Source: Nerophis ophidion
Taxonomy: Eukaryota; Chordata; Actinopteri; Syngnathiformes; Syngnathidae
DNA length: 64,000 bases
Assembly: GCF_033978795.1 (NCBI RefSeq)
Contig: NC_084615.1
Location: 28,169,219-28,233,218, forward strand
Direction of reading: 5' to 3'
Below the pieces are notes generated by a model. The model saw only the letters and a program-made list of their open reading frames with translations, was not told the DNA's origin and did no database searches. The translations under genes were made by a program, and so were the position numbers. Numbering within the stretch: position 1 is the stretch's first letter; each line of letters opens with the position of its first letter. This document shows positions 24,201 to 39,200 of the stretch, one piece after another.

Positions 24201-27200
24201 TTATACAGTATATATACATATTTTCTTGCATACGTAGATCCTGAGTCAGTAGGCAATGTTTTGGGATATAGTGCATGCACAATTTTGTAAGTGAGGCTCC
24301 ATTGCTGCCAAAGAAAAGGATGAGGTATCAGGAGGGTTTCAGTGTTGCCAACTTACTAATTAAGTCGCTATTTGAACAAGTATGGAGACACTTCTATATA
24401 TTCTTTTAACAAAGCATCAAGCAATACATCTACCAACTTTTTCGATAGCCCCCATACCACCACAAATACATTGTAGTCCTGTGAAACAATGTATGTTCTC
24501 ACTCCACTACAAAGCAGTGGCTCAGCTACTTGAACCCAAACTGTTGAGATGGTGATGAATACATTGATTCTTCAATCACCTTCCTGAAAAAAGTCAGCTG
24601 TTTAAAACGCTACACCAAAATGACACATTGAACACACCCTAGAATTGAATATATATGTTCTTACAATCATAATTATTAATGTGCCAAGCCAATGACTCAC
24701 CCTGGCTCGTTGGGTCTGGGTGACCAGTCTGTGACTTCTGCTTCATTCTCTGTCAGGTCACAGATGACGACATCATCTTTCACACTATTGACAGGTGACT
24801 AAAAAGAAATTCAGAGTGAAGAAATCTGACTAATAAAAATCTCAAGCATACAAATTAACGATACACCTCGGTATTCTAACAAAAAAGATAAGGCTGTCAA
24901 ACAATTAAAATATTTAATTGCAATTAATTGCATTTTGTTCATAGTTAACTCAAAATCAATCGCGATAATCGCAGATAAATATATAATCTTTCATCAGTAT
25001 CAATTGTACACTAGACAGTTATTTTTTAGGTTTTTAATACTATGACGAGACAATTGTTTTTTTTAAACAGCTCAACATACGGATGATTTGAGTTCTAGAG
25101 ACAATTGAGATTATAAATGTATGTCTTTTTTGAGGAGCTTTTTAAGGTCTTCTGCATATCTGTCATGCATACTTTGGACTATTTAAAACAATAAAAATTG
25201 CGTACTGCATGCAAGACAAGAGCTCGCTTTAGATATATAGATAGTACTTTATTGATTCCTTCAGGAAAATTTAAATTACCCATAGTTTTTAAATTACGTC
25301 TGGGGTAAAACATAAAAAAACTTTGATACTTTGTCCCGGTACCAAAATGTATTTTGGTACTTTTTAGTACTTTTCTAAATAAAGGGGACCACAAAAAAAT
25401 GTCATTACTGGCTTTATTCAAACAAAAAATCTTAGGGTACATTAAACATATGTTTCTTATAGCAAGTTTGTCCTTAAATAAAGTAGTGAACATACAAGAC
25501 AACTTTTCTTTTAGTAGTAAGTAAGCCAACAATGGCTCCTAATTTAGCTGCTGACATATGCAGTAACATATTGTGTCATTAATCATTTTATTATTTTGTC
25601 AAAATTATTAAAGACAAGTGGTAGAAAATGAATTATTAATCTACTTGTTCATTTACTGATATTATCTGCTTATTTTCTTTTTCAACATGCTCTATGTACA
25701 CTTCTGTTAAAATGTAATAATCACTTATTCTTCTGTTAGATGCTTTACATTAGTTTTGGATGATACCACGAATTCAGGTATCAATCCGATACCAAGTAGT
25801 TATAGGATCAGACATTGGTCATATTCAAAGTCCTCATGTATCCAGCAACATATTTCTTGAGTTTATGAACATAATATAAAAAAAAATAAAAATGAAAGAA
25901 GATTTTGTGATGCTGAAAAATATACATGTAATCATAGTAGTATCGACTAGATACGCTCCTGTACTGGTATCATTACAGTGGATGTTTGGTGTTAGATCCA
26001 CCAATGGCGTTTGTTTATATTGTAACGTCCCGGAAGAGTTGGTGCTGCAGGGAATTCGTGCTGTAGTGTTTATGTTGTGTTGCAGTGCAAATATTCTCCC
26101 AATATGTGTTTGTCATTGTTGTTTAGTATTGTTTCACAATATGGCACAGTTGTGACAATTGTTCATACGGCTCCCCTTCATGTTGAGTAAGTATGTCCGT
26201 CATTCACATGTAATTAGTGCATTCAAAGTTAAGTTAATAGTCATAATGGTCAATAATCCGACATGATGTAACCTTGTCTTATAGACACATTTTAATACAA
26301 CTATTATCATGACTCCTGTGTGCTGAGGTGTGTAGTAAAGCATGTATAGCAACCACTTGTCCTAATTAGTTGATACTTGAAAAACAAACTTGATATGTCT
26401 CCATGGAGACTAGGAGTAATCGTTTTGAAGCAGTTAAAACACTGGGTACATACCAGAGGTGGGACCAAGTCATTGTTTTGCAAGTCACAAGTAAGTCTCA
26501 AGTCTTTGCCCTCAAGTCTCGAGTCAAGTCCCGAGTCAAGACAGGCAAGTCCGAGTCAAGTCCAAAGTCAATACTGGAAAGTCTCAAGTCAAGTCCCAAG
26601 TCTTGCATTTTGGGTTTCGAGTCATTTCAAGTATTTTTAACCACAGACTAATATATGTACACAGATTGTGTATGCTTTTAAAACGCTGTAAGTATTTATT
26701 ATTAAAAAAAACAGTGCTGACATTGCACTTCATAATAGCACTATTAACCAGTTATTCTAAACATTTAACTCATTCCTTTACAGTATAAACACATTTGAAA
26801 AAACAAGTGCAACTGTACTTATTTGCACAAAAGTGTTAACATTGTATTTCCATGGAATATTGCATTGTAACTAGTTCATCAGCAGTTTATATCATGTTGT
26901 TGCCTTATCTCATTGATCTCATCTCAAACTGTATGTGCTTATGTGTGCGTACACATGAAAAACAACAAATAAATGAACATAATGAACAGTGCTGTACTTG
27001 TTAGATGTCAGCGCTCTATGGAATATGTACACATATTCTTAATATAGTATACATTTTAACTGACCTTTATTTGACTCTCTTTGTCTTTTTGTAGGTGGCT
27101 AAAATACGCGGTGCTGCTGACCGCCGTCTAACGTTACGTTACTGTGTGTGATACATTCATTAACGTAACGTTATGTGTAGGTACCTCATGCAACCCTGCT

Positions 27201-30200
27201 TAAAAAAAAATCACTTGACAATAAGTATGAATAAGGTAACATCTGCAGTGGACGCAACAGATTGCCGTGTTTGCAATGACGTTATAACCATAGACATCTT
27301 ATAAGTAGACGCAGAATTGGCTGCTGTGACGCAAGCAATTTGGCCGCCATCTTGAAGTGGTGATGAGGAGCCGGCAAGCAGCCTAAACTAACATTTGACA
27401 GGTAGAAAAAAAAGATGCTTGGCTGGTATTCAGTGTTTTCCTGCTCAATTGAGCGGACTGTTGAAAATAGGAATTGGAGGATTACTTTTCACAAGTAAGA
27501 ATTTACATTAACATACTATTGGTTGTATTTTGTGAAAAGAATATTACCACAGAGTTAAGCAGGAGCAAAGAACTACAATATTTGTATGTGAAAATCACAA
27601 AGAAATCTTCTGGGGGAGGATGACCCCCCTACAACAAAATTCACCAGCTGCCATTGATTATGATGCATTCTCATTTTATTGTAACCACAGATAAGTCTTC
27701 AAGTAACAATATTCAAATACTAACTTTGTTGAGTAAGACAGAATTTGGTTTTATTCTGAATCCAGTGAAACAGATTGGTGGTTTTAGCTGACATAAAGAC
27801 TTTCAGGTGTTTATATATGTTCAAGTATTTGGCAGACACTTTTATCCAAAGCAACATACATGAAAAATACATATAAAACAATCACTGTAAACATGGTCAT
27901 TTAAAGGAAGAATGTAATGGAAAATATCAATACAAAGTGTCAAGGCAGAAAAAACTCTCTGCTGTTGCAGCAACAGAGATAAAGTCTATAACAGTGGTTC
28001 TCAACCTTTTTTCAGTGATGTAACTCCTGTGAACATTTTTTTAATTCAAGTACCCCCTAATCAGAGCAAAGCATTTTTGGTTGAAAAAAGAGATAAAGAA
28101 GTAAAATACAGCACTATGTCATCAGTTTCTGATTTATTAAACTGTATAACAGTGCAAAATATTGCACAATTGTAGTGGTCTTTGTTGAACTATTTATACA
28201 AAAAAAGATGTAAATATAACTAAAAACTTGTTGAAAAATAAACAAGTGATTGAATTCTAAATGCAGATTTCTCCACATAGAAGTAATCATCAACTTAAAG
28301 TGCCCTCTTTGGGGATTGTAATAGAGATCCATCTGGATTCATCAACTTACTTACTTATTATTTCTTCACAAAAAATAAATCTTTAACATCAATATTTATG
28401 GAACATGTCCACAAAAAATCTAGCTGTCAACACTGAATATTGGATTGTTGCATTTCTTTTCACAGTTTATGAATTTACATTCATATTTTGTTGATGTATT
28501 TTTCAATAAATATATTTATAAAGGATTTTGAATTGTTGCTATTTTTAGAATATTAAAAAAAATATCATGTACCCCTTTGTATACCTTCAAGTACTCCCAT
28601 TTGAGAACATCTGGTCTATAGGTCCGTAAGATATATAGATATCTAATGTATTCATACATTGTTTATGTAGGATATACACATGTATATACAACCTAATCAT
28701 ATTGTTTCTTCAACTTCAAAATAGCTGACTGTTTTTTCCCCTTCTCTGGGATTATATTCCCAGTTTTGATCTCAGACGTCTGGTCACTTATAGCATAGAA
28801 GAATATTGTATTTCTGTTAAGCAAATTATGAACACGCCAAGACATGTGTCCTTTATCATAGTTACACGTATGACAAAAAAGCGCGTGAATATAAGTGGTA
28901 TTCAGTGAGGTAAGATGTATGAAATGCACTGACAGTTCATTGTTCCTGCCGAATGAATTGCACTGAGTGGAGCGGATCACCACTCCAAGATGGCGGCCAC
29001 GCGTCTCGTCTGCGGCAATAGGCAGTAGCGCTCCATGCTGCGTCTACTTATAAGATGTTTATGGTTCTAACGTTAGCAGTGAGTTTACAGCCTCACTGAT
29101 TTAACTCCACAGCAAATAAAGTCACGTTACTCAGCCAATAAACGTTAGCTTACATTCAAAATTTACCCTTCTTTGTGCAACTTCAAATGTCGAACGAATG
29201 TCGAACGAAGTTGTAAATTGATGCGTCTCCGTCTGTAATCTTCCAACCACATGATTTGCTTACGGCAATTCCTGTTTTGTTGACCAAGTCGTAGTTTTAA
29301 TACCCAAACGAAACACTTTATGGCATAATTGTATTCACTTATTCTTCTGTTGTTTGAAAGGTCTTCTTCGTTGGTTTTCCTCCAATTTGATTGGCTGAAT
29401 GCTGTGTGACGAAAACAACGTGGATGTAATTTGATTGGCTGTTGTTCTGACAAGTAGCGCACAGGGTGTCATCGCACACACGCTGATACACTTCCGTACA
29501 CAATGAAAGATACGGAGCGCTCCTGAATAACTTTTTAATCGTTGGGTTTTGGGGAAAGTAGCAAGTCATGTCAAGTCAAAAGGCTCAAGTCCAAGTCAAG
29601 TCACAAGTCATTGGTGTTAAAGTCTAAGTCGAGTTGCAAGTCTTTTTACATTTTGTCAAGTCGAGTCTAAAGTCATCAAATTCATGACTCGAGTCTGACT
29701 CGAGTCCAAGTCATGTGACTCGAGTCCCCACCTCTGGTACATACATTATCCGCTAGCTAGCCAGCTGTTGACAGGTAGGGGACCGGTACTTTATAAAGTA
29801 CCGGTATAGTACCGAATATGATTCATTGGTTTCGCGGTACTACACTAATACCGGTACACCATGCAACCCTAGTATGAAGATAAAGTATGTCGGATTCTGA
29901 AAAAACGTACTAAATCTTTAGGGTATCAAATACTTACAGTATATTCTTTGTTGTAAAGTGGAACCTCGATTTACCAATGCCTCTCTTTGCATCCTTTTTA
30001 GTTGAGGAACGTTTACATCGCGCCAAATATGCCTCTGTGTGCGAAAAATGTCTCGGCGTACGAACGCTTTATTCATTTAGCATGCTGCTTGAAGCCATCG
30101 GGGGCTACCACTTTGATGACATCAATTCCTGTGCAAATGGTTGCGGCAATTTCAAAGCGCTTCGACCACAAGCGGCACTAATAAAGTGTTTAGTTCAACA

Positions 30201-33200
30201 ATCGTACCTTGCGCCGGTCAAAGCTGTCAGCCTGTTTTAGAGAACACTTTGTAGGATCAGAAATGCTATAAATGTGGTCAAACTCTCAGTCTTGTTGTAG
30301 AGCTTTGAGTTGCTAGATAAGTGTTTTGAGCTAGCCATTTAGCTACTTAGCTTGTTCCGCAGCAAGTCCTTAATTGTGATGAGATCGAAAAAGATGTTCT
30401 AAAATAGGGACTTTTGTTGAGGCTACAATCAATTGTGTTTACGATGATTCTTATGGAGACCTCTGCTTAACAATAAGAACTATTCGGCTTGTGAATTATG
30501 TTCAATAACCGATTAAGTTCATAAATTGAAGTCCCAAAATGTGGCGGTGTGACTCGGTTGGTAGAGCGGCTGTGCCAGCAACTTGAGGGCTCTAGGTTTG
30601 ATCCCCGCTTCCACCATCCTAGTCACTGCCGTTGTGTCCTTTGGCAAGATACTTCACCCACTTGCTCCCAGTGCCACCCACACTGGTTTAAATCTAACTT
30701 AGATAATGGGTTTCACAATGTAAAGCGCTTTGAGTCACTAAAGAAGAGCCCTATATAAAGATAATTCACACGACTCATGTAGCTCATTAAGCTACTGCTA
30801 CTTACACACCAAGCAAATATGTCATTTAGGTATCCCACCAGTCCTATGTTCTGTTTACTGACCTGTTCCACACATACTTTGTCATCATAGATCTCGTGAA
30901 AATATTTGGGCTTCTTTCCATTGCTGTTCATAAGAATTGGCCTGCCAAAAAGAACATTACATGTCAGCGTTTACAGTATAAAAAAACAATCCATCTAAAA
31001 TATGCCAACAATCACCTTTTGCGCTTTAAATTCAGGATGTGGTTGTTCTGTACCAATGTGACGATAAAATGTATCAGCTGAAACAGTGAAAAGGTGAACC
31101 CCACCATCAGTTGTGCCCTTAAATCAGAGACCAGTATGGTGCAAAAATGGAGCCAAACGTACCTTCTTGATGAGTTGCTGCTGATGCGCATACTTTTGTC
31201 TCATATCAGAGATCTCTGTCCACAGTGCTTCATTCTCCCTAAACCATACAGTGAGTTAGCTTTAATTTACATTGAACTGCCACTGTAGAAAACAAACCTT
31301 TTGAGTGGGGAAAAAAGGTCTCGGGACATTGTGATAGAAAAATCTGAACAGCAAATTACTAAAAGGACTTTTCACAGTGACACCGCTGCAATGCACAAAC
31401 CACTGCAAGAGCGGGCATGCAGTCAGGAGTGGGGCTGCAGTGTTTAGAACACAATGTCCATTGTCACGATCATGATTTGACTGTCAAAGAAGTTTGATAT
31501 TGTGAGACGTGATATTTCTACATATATAGATTATTTTATTATTCTGTACTATGTGTTGCCCATGTTAATAGTACAGTAAACCTTAGTTTATCGCTGCTAA
31601 TTGGTTCTGGGCCCGATGGTGGTAATGATTTTCGCAAAGAAGGGATTATCATTTCTAAATGGAATACTTTTAATTTTTCTGGCATTAAAAACCTGTTAAC
31701 GGCTTTCTAAATAGGTTTGTTTTTTTCCATTAAGAGTCCTTTAGACATGAAATAACACCCACCCCCTGTAGTCCCATTTACACTTGCTTATTCCAATATA
31801 CCAATGCTGCCTAAAGCTTAGCTAATCAGCATACTGATTGGTTTGGTTTAATTCGGTGGCCAATATTTCTGTAGTGTAGTATTAATATTTATAGATCTTT
31901 TAGCCCTTTTTAAGCTTATAAATGCTTATTTCAGACAGGAATACATGGAATAAGCTTAGAAAAAAATCAGCGATACAATGCAGTCACAAACTTCAAAAGT
32001 GCAATGTGGAGAGGGACAACATTCTCAAGGCGAAATGAAAAATTAAGATAGAATACTATCAATCACAACATGTATAACAATAATGGATTAGATTTATATA
32101 GCTCTTTTCTAGACACTCAAAGTGAAGTCAGAGAAGTGAGAACCCATCATTTATTCACACCTGGTGGTAAGCTACTTTCGTAGGCACAGCTGGCCCGGGG
32201 TAGACTGACGGAAACATGGCTGTGTGCGCCTACGGTCCCTCTGACCACCACCCATCATTCATCATTCATTAATCAGTGTGAGCAGCACTGGGGGCAAAGG
32301 TGAAGTGTCCTGCCCAAGGACACAACGGCAGCGATTTGAATGTCAAGAGGTGGGGAGCGATCCTGCAAGCCTCAGGTTTCTGGCACGGCCGCTCTATCCA
32401 CTACACCATGCCGCAAAGCGACGATATATTATTTTAACACTATCTATTGGGAAAAAAAACAAAAACTGGCATGAAGCATTAAGAGGCGGTTCCTCAGAAT
32501 GGCAGGAGTATTCTAAAAGTAATTAACTTTTGAAATCTGGCCAAACAACATGCATTCAAAGTTCCTAGACAACAAAATTGTTGGTGTATTTTTGGGAATT
32601 CATTTATAATATGTGTTGTACCACTAAACTAAAAAATGATGAGAGACAAAAGGATTTTAAATCTGAATGAATTCTTAAAATAACTGGTAGATTATTCGAT
32701 TTAAGAAATCATTGTTGGATGCAGCCCTACATGTACGCCAGAACTAAAATAGTACATGGACTGAAAATGATTCAACTGATAATATATTTAGAGTATAGCA
32801 AGTATAGAAATATACATCAATAATTTATTTGAGTTAGCCAGTCCTTATTCTCCCGTTTACTGCACACATTTTAATTGTCACGACTCAGTAAAAGGGAGCA
32901 CATCACTCTTGTTTTAGCTTCAATTCACTGACTGCTTGTGTCTTTTCGAATCCATTTTAAAATTCATGTATGTAATCCTTACATGGTCTTCAATATGTTT
33001 TCAAGCAATTAGCTAAGTAGCATTATCTTATTTTCATGACATTTCTGTATGTACATGTTCACTTTAAAAATGTATTATCAGTTCTCTGTATCGCATGTGG
33101 AGGAACAATCACAACATTTAATACCGTCTTAAATTTGACGGAGTGGATTAACTGAGTATTTCTATTAGGAAAGAGAGAGCACTACAGTACAGTTATTTGT

Positions 33201-36200
33201 GTCAGCGTATCAATTAATGGTCGAAATGTAATTGTAAAGCAATCGCAGCAATGTCAGGTACGTATGTGCAGCCACACTCTAAAAATACTCTAAACCCAGG
33301 AGAAACACTAAACATCTGTGTTGGGGTTTGCAATCTTTCTTGCAGTAGGCTGCACCAACCTCTTCAGTGTTGCCAGCCTGACATCAATGTTTTCCTGCTT
33401 GCTGTGAACACTCTGAACACTAGCCAGGATCTTCGACAGGTCTCCTTGTCGGATCTTATTGTCCTCAGGCCGAGTGCTGGAAACCTGGAAGACAGAATTG
33501 TATGGTGTAATCCCTCATTTATCACTGTCAACCGGTTATGGACATGACCATGATAAATTAATTTCCATGAAGTAAGAATAATTCGTTATAAATTTAATAT
33601 TTTAATAACTAGAGCATGAAAACTGTTTAATAACTTCTAGATAAATTGTTGACATTATCAGAGCCCTTTAGATATGAAATAACACCCTTTAGTCACCTTA
33701 ACACTCTTTCAATCCAATTTAGTAATACTGCCTGGGACTGTGTCAATTATTGACCACAACAGTGAACAGTGTACTCTGATTGGTTTGGTCTAATCAATAC
33801 TACGGTAGTATTGATATTTTTATACATTTATGCATTTTAATGCTTGAAAAATGCTAAATTTAAGGAAGAAATGTTGTAGAATATACTTAAAAAACCTAAA
33901 CAACAAAAATTCACAATGTATTGGAGCAGCCTTATTTGAAGGTGAGGGTATTTGAGTAATATATTAGTTGAGAATTTACCTTCCTCTTGATGTTCTCCAG
34001 CAGGTCATCCTGTCCTTGTTTAAAATAAGTGTGCTGAAATTCCACAGGAACATCTCTCTCCTGCTTCACAATGCCTTGCTCGGGGTGCATCACTTTACGG
34101 AATCCATCTGAATGAGTTATAATATGTACAATCACTTACAGTCCTGGTGTGGGTTGTCAGTATCAGTACAACAAACACTGTACATTGCAGCTCTAAAGAC
34201 ATTATTTATAAAACGGTTTTCATCCGGGAAGTGTCCGTACATTTCTGCATTTATATTTCCATCTATCCTGACTAGTAGCCTAGTTGCTGCCACTAAAGAA
34301 CATCCTCACAGCATGATGCTGCCACTACCATGCTTCACTGTAGAGGTATTTAGCTGAAGAGCCAAGTATGGTTTCTTCCCAACATGACGGCTAAAAATTT
34401 AAGCCAAAAAGTTCAATCTATACCTCATCAGACTGGATACTTAAGTTTCTCATGGTCTAAGAATCATTCAGCTGCATTTGAGCACATACTAGGGCTGCGA
34501 ATCTTTGGATGTCCCACGATTCGATTCAATATCGATTCTTGGGGTCGCGATTCGATTATCGATTTTTTCGATTTAACGCGATTCTCGATTCAAAAACTAT
34601 ATTTTTCCGATTCAAAATGATTCTGTATTCATTCAATACATAAGATTTCAGCAGGATCTACCCCAGTCAGCTGACATGCTAGCAGAGTAGTACATTTTGT
34701 TAAAAAAGCTTTTTTAAAATTGTAAAGGACAATATTTTATCAACTGATTGCAATACTGTAAATTTGTTTTAACTATTAAACGAACCAAAAATATTACTTA
34801 TTTTATCTTTGTGAAAACATTGGACACAGTGTGTTGTCAAGCTTATGAGATGCGATGCAAGTGTAAGCCTCTGTGACACTATTGTCCTTATTTTTTTTTT
34901 TTTATAAAAGTCTAATGATAATATCAATGAGGGACTTTTAATCACTGCTATGCTGAAATTATAAGTAATATTGATACTGTTGTTGATAATATTCATTTTT
35001 GTTTAACTACTTTTGGTTTGTTCTGTGTCGTGTTTGTGTCTCCTCTCAATTGCTCTGTTTATTGCAGTTCTGAGTGTTGCTGGGTTAGGTTTGGTTTTGG
35101 AATTGGATTGAATTGTTATGGTATTGCTGTGTATTGTTTTGTTTGATTGATTTAAAAAAATCCACCCCAAAAAAAAAAAGCGATTTAAAAATTAGAATAG
35201 ATTCCGAATCGCACAACGTGAGCATCGCGATTCGTATTTGAATTGATTTTTTACCAAACCCCTGGCACATACCATTTGTGTGTAAGTCCAACAATACCAA
35301 CCTTTAGCATATCAGTATTATATTGAGGTGAATTATGGATTGGATAGAACAAAGAATACGTACTATGTACTTAAATGATTCAATAAAGGAAACTGTTCAA
35401 ACTCAAAGTGTTTACAAAGTACAAGGAAGAAGAATTCTGATATACATTTTGACCTTTATTTAAAATTGAGTCAATCTTATATATAATTTTAGTAATCACA
35501 ACTTACTGTGGTCCGGTTATCAAAACCAACTGTTCTTACCTGTTGGCAGCTATTTGTTTCCATTTAGGATTTCTGAAAATGTGAAATCAAACCCTGGTGG
35601 CATGGTCGAGGTATTTATTAAACAATCTTTACTTCCTTCATACTTGCTTTGAATTTTTTTTTAAAATTTTGAGTACCTAATGACGTATTTGTCGCTAGTT
35701 ACGTCAGTAAAGTTTCATCCGAAGAGCTTTGCGCGAGTCCGCTATTGTAGTGAAATGTTGATGTCAATATACTTATTTTTCTCTATCCTCTTGTTGTGGG
35801 GCAGACTGGCTCATACATGCACATGCATCCATCGCTGTTGCTATTTCAAATACAAAGTAGTGTATAGTACAAAACTTATATCTGTCAGTACACTCTATAA
35901 GGAAGCACTAAAAACTATAACAAAGATGATGGGAAGAAAACAGTCAAAGTCGAGGCGTGTAAATAAGACCGCCCACAAAACGGCAATTTCAAAATAAATA
36001 AAACTGAGTAAGTTATATTTTCACACAAATATACGACATCCTAATAATTGTAATTGTCATGCTTTAATAAGTTTTAGGTAGTGTAAAACATCTATGTAAA
36101 TTAACAAAATACAATAGTATAGCCTTGTTAACTCTACAGTCACCTCATGTAAAAGATGCCTTCAAGGGATGCAAAGTTTGGCAGTTCAAACATTAATATC

Positions 36201-39200
36201 ATGTTTTTTTTTACAAATTTTTGTCCATGAGTGCATTATCCCTGATGAACTGTACATGCACATTGGCAGTAGAATGAAGAAAATAGTTTTTTCGCAACTG
36301 CAGAAACACATTCGGGGAAAAATAACAGGAAAGGGAAGATGCTAGGAAAAAAAGTGCAAATATGAGAGTTTCCTGGCGGAAACGGGAGGGTTAACAGCTA
36401 TTTAAAGTATTACTTAAGATGTGAGATATATTTTTTTTAATTAACAAGTTCATATTATGCGTTTTTCTACATTTAAAACACTTCCTTGTGGTCAACATAA
36501 CATGAAATTGTGCATACATTTTATACACAGACATTTTTAAGCCACTTTCTGAAAGTGCCATTTTTTAGTGGTCTTATTTTACGTGACGAAGTCCTCCTCC
36601 AGGCCAAGCCGCCTTCGACTGAGTCTTTTGTTAGAGAAAGCAACAGCGGAGGATTTTAGCATGCATGTCATTAGGGACTAAACTATTTTAATAAGTATTA
36701 ATAATAACCACTGAAAAAATTCTGACGATTAGTATTACCGTTTTAAATTAATAATCACAAAATCGTAATTGATAACTGCACTTTGATAAACTCACTGACT
36801 GGTGCCACCTTGCTAGCTTAAATGATAACATGACCACAAGAGACAATATATTTCCCCATAAGAAACAACATACCCCAATCTAAACGTATATAACCACTTT
36901 ACTGTCAGAGTAACGAAGCTATTTAATTGTGCACATTGAACCTAAAAGCTGTACAATCTTAGGACACAGTGAATGTTCTATACTAATGGGAATTGAACTG
37001 AGGTGTTTTAACAGTGCGTTTAAAGACTGAACAGATTTTATTTGTTAGGGACCTTTCATTTACGGTGAATACATCTTGAAGTGGTACAGAGCAAACCAAT
37101 ATTTAAAACAATAAAAGCCTGGTCATTAAAACAGAAAAAGTACGAAGACTAAAACACTATCAGTGAAGCATAAACACAAAACCTGAAAACTTGTGGCTTT
37201 TCTAGCAATGTCTATTTAAGTCATTAAAAAAATAACTTGGTCAAAAAATGTCAGTGTGTGTATAAGTTCCTTTTGAGTACATCCAAAAATACCGCGATAA
37301 TAACCGTGGTAATTACCGTGATACAAATTTTTAACATCGCTTCATCCCTCATGTACGTGTATGAGCCTGTCTGCCCCACAACAAGAGGATAGAGAAAAAT
37401 AAGGAAGCATATATCAGGTATGGATATGCCAGTTAATGTAACAATGGTGAAATATATCACAATTGTCTCAAATTCCAAACAGCTCATTTAGGAAGAAGCA
37501 GAACTGTTTCATTAATATCTCCGCCATGACCCAATAGCTTGAAATCCAATTTACAGAAGAAAAATATCCCAAATACTAGAAATGTAACAATATTGTAAAT
37601 AACGCAGTACTGGGGTTTCAAAATTCTCACAATAATGCCATAAATTGTAACTGGTGGTACATCCACCAGTGTTTTTTTTTCTACCACTATTGAGTGAGTT
37701 GTTCTGAGAAGTAAATTACAGTTCCCTTAGTTCCCTGTCCATCGCACATGTACAGCGCAGCCCAGTACAAGATGGCAGGAGCAGAGCGGAAAACTCAAAA
37801 TCGTGGATCCTTCCACAAAGGCCTTTTGGACGCACTTTGGTTTTGCAGTCAAGCAAAACAAAGACAAGAAATCATGACGGACACGCAAAATAAAAGTGTC
37901 TAAAAGTCTAGAAATACAAGCAACCTGAAAAGTCACTTGATTAAAAGGAGTCATATGTAAGAATTTCATGTCAAGATATAATTTGATGGCCCTGATATGT
38001 AAAAATGCATTAATAAATTATGTTCTTTTCCAATACCTCTATAACTGATAACAGTAGTTCAGCCGGAATATGCTCATTTCAAAATTAGATTTACAGCCCC
38101 AAAATCTTGTTATCGTTTCAATTTTGATGTCCCGCCCTCCACCATTTGACCAATGAGAAAGTCTGTGAGTGTGTTACATACAGTAGATGTTGCCAGTTAT
38201 GCACCGCCATCTTCGTCTAGCTACTGCCACTGGTAAAGTTACTAAACAGTTTAGACTTTATTAAATCCAAAAGGACTTGTTACGATTCTCAACTTATTCA
38301 TGACAAAACCAGGAACAAAAGAGGATTTTTATCGGGGATGCCTTTGAAAGATGGAGAGGATTGAAGACCTAGAAGATTTTTTTATCTCACGCCAAACTTG
38401 CTAATTACTTCTTTGATAGGCAAGTAAAGCAGTTACGTTTTCTTATTACATGTGATTAATGGAAATTGACATTTCGTATGTAAACTATATCATTCAATAC
38501 AGTCTTTGATCTTGTCTATCAAAGCTAGTATGTTTGTGCTATAAATGCTTAGCATCTTAGCCTGGCCAATAGGAGCATACAGTTCGATGACACATCAACA
38601 TATAGACTAACGGAGGAAATATATGCCCGTTAGCCTGTATGTCGATGTGTAATTGAACTGAAAGGGTAAAATATATTTTAGACAAATAAATCCTATGTGG
38701 ATATGGGTAGTGTCAGTGTGTATTTCGTTCTTAATATGCTGAGGAAAATGGGTTCCAACATTAGCAAGGCTGTAATTGCAATGTGAAACGTATGGAGACA
38801 GCCAGATCCATGATAAAAGAATTCCTCATTCATGTAGCCTATAAGCATACCTTGGTAAAATGTCTCTTCTTTAGCTTTGGTCGTACATTAGGCTTTACTT
38901 ATTTTTACTAGTGTAACTACTGTACTTTTTTTTAGTCTTTGTTCTCTGATAGTACTGACAATAACCATATGATTGCCATTTGTTTTGATGTTGTATGCAG
39001 GCACGAGGTATTTCCTAAAAGCTTAATTTATGTGCAAATCGTGTTGGTTAGAGATTTGTTGTTGACAAAACGCTTGTTTATTCAGCTATTATGGTCCTAG
39101 CACCTAAATCCCTAGTAAGACGGAGTGGAAGTTTGAAGATCCTTGGAGTAGCCCAGTCGATCGAGCTAGATTTGGCTGCGCATCTGGAAAACTCAGTCAG

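Larger units (their letters stand above)
26454..29736. mobile_element. 3.3-kb hAT transposon with 8-bp duplication
   Basis: Flanked by identical GTACATAC at 26446-26453 and 29737-29744. Ends are CAGAGGTGGGACC and GTCCCCACCTCTG, inverted with one mismatch. Both subterminal regions are dense in CAAGTC/GAGTC repeats. No complete transposase seen. It lies in HSF2 intron 7. Confidence 0.88.
25330..29873. mobile_element. Outer hAT-like element of the nest (left end damaged)
   Basis: Left part CTTTGTCCCGGTACCAAAATG and right part GGTATAGTACCGAATATG to ACCGGTACACCATGCAACCC match both ends of the copy at 54335-55092. The right end is near 29873. A LINE tail (25225-25280) abuts the left end, which seems truncated. 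The element at 26454-29736 interrupts it. Confidence 0.6.
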
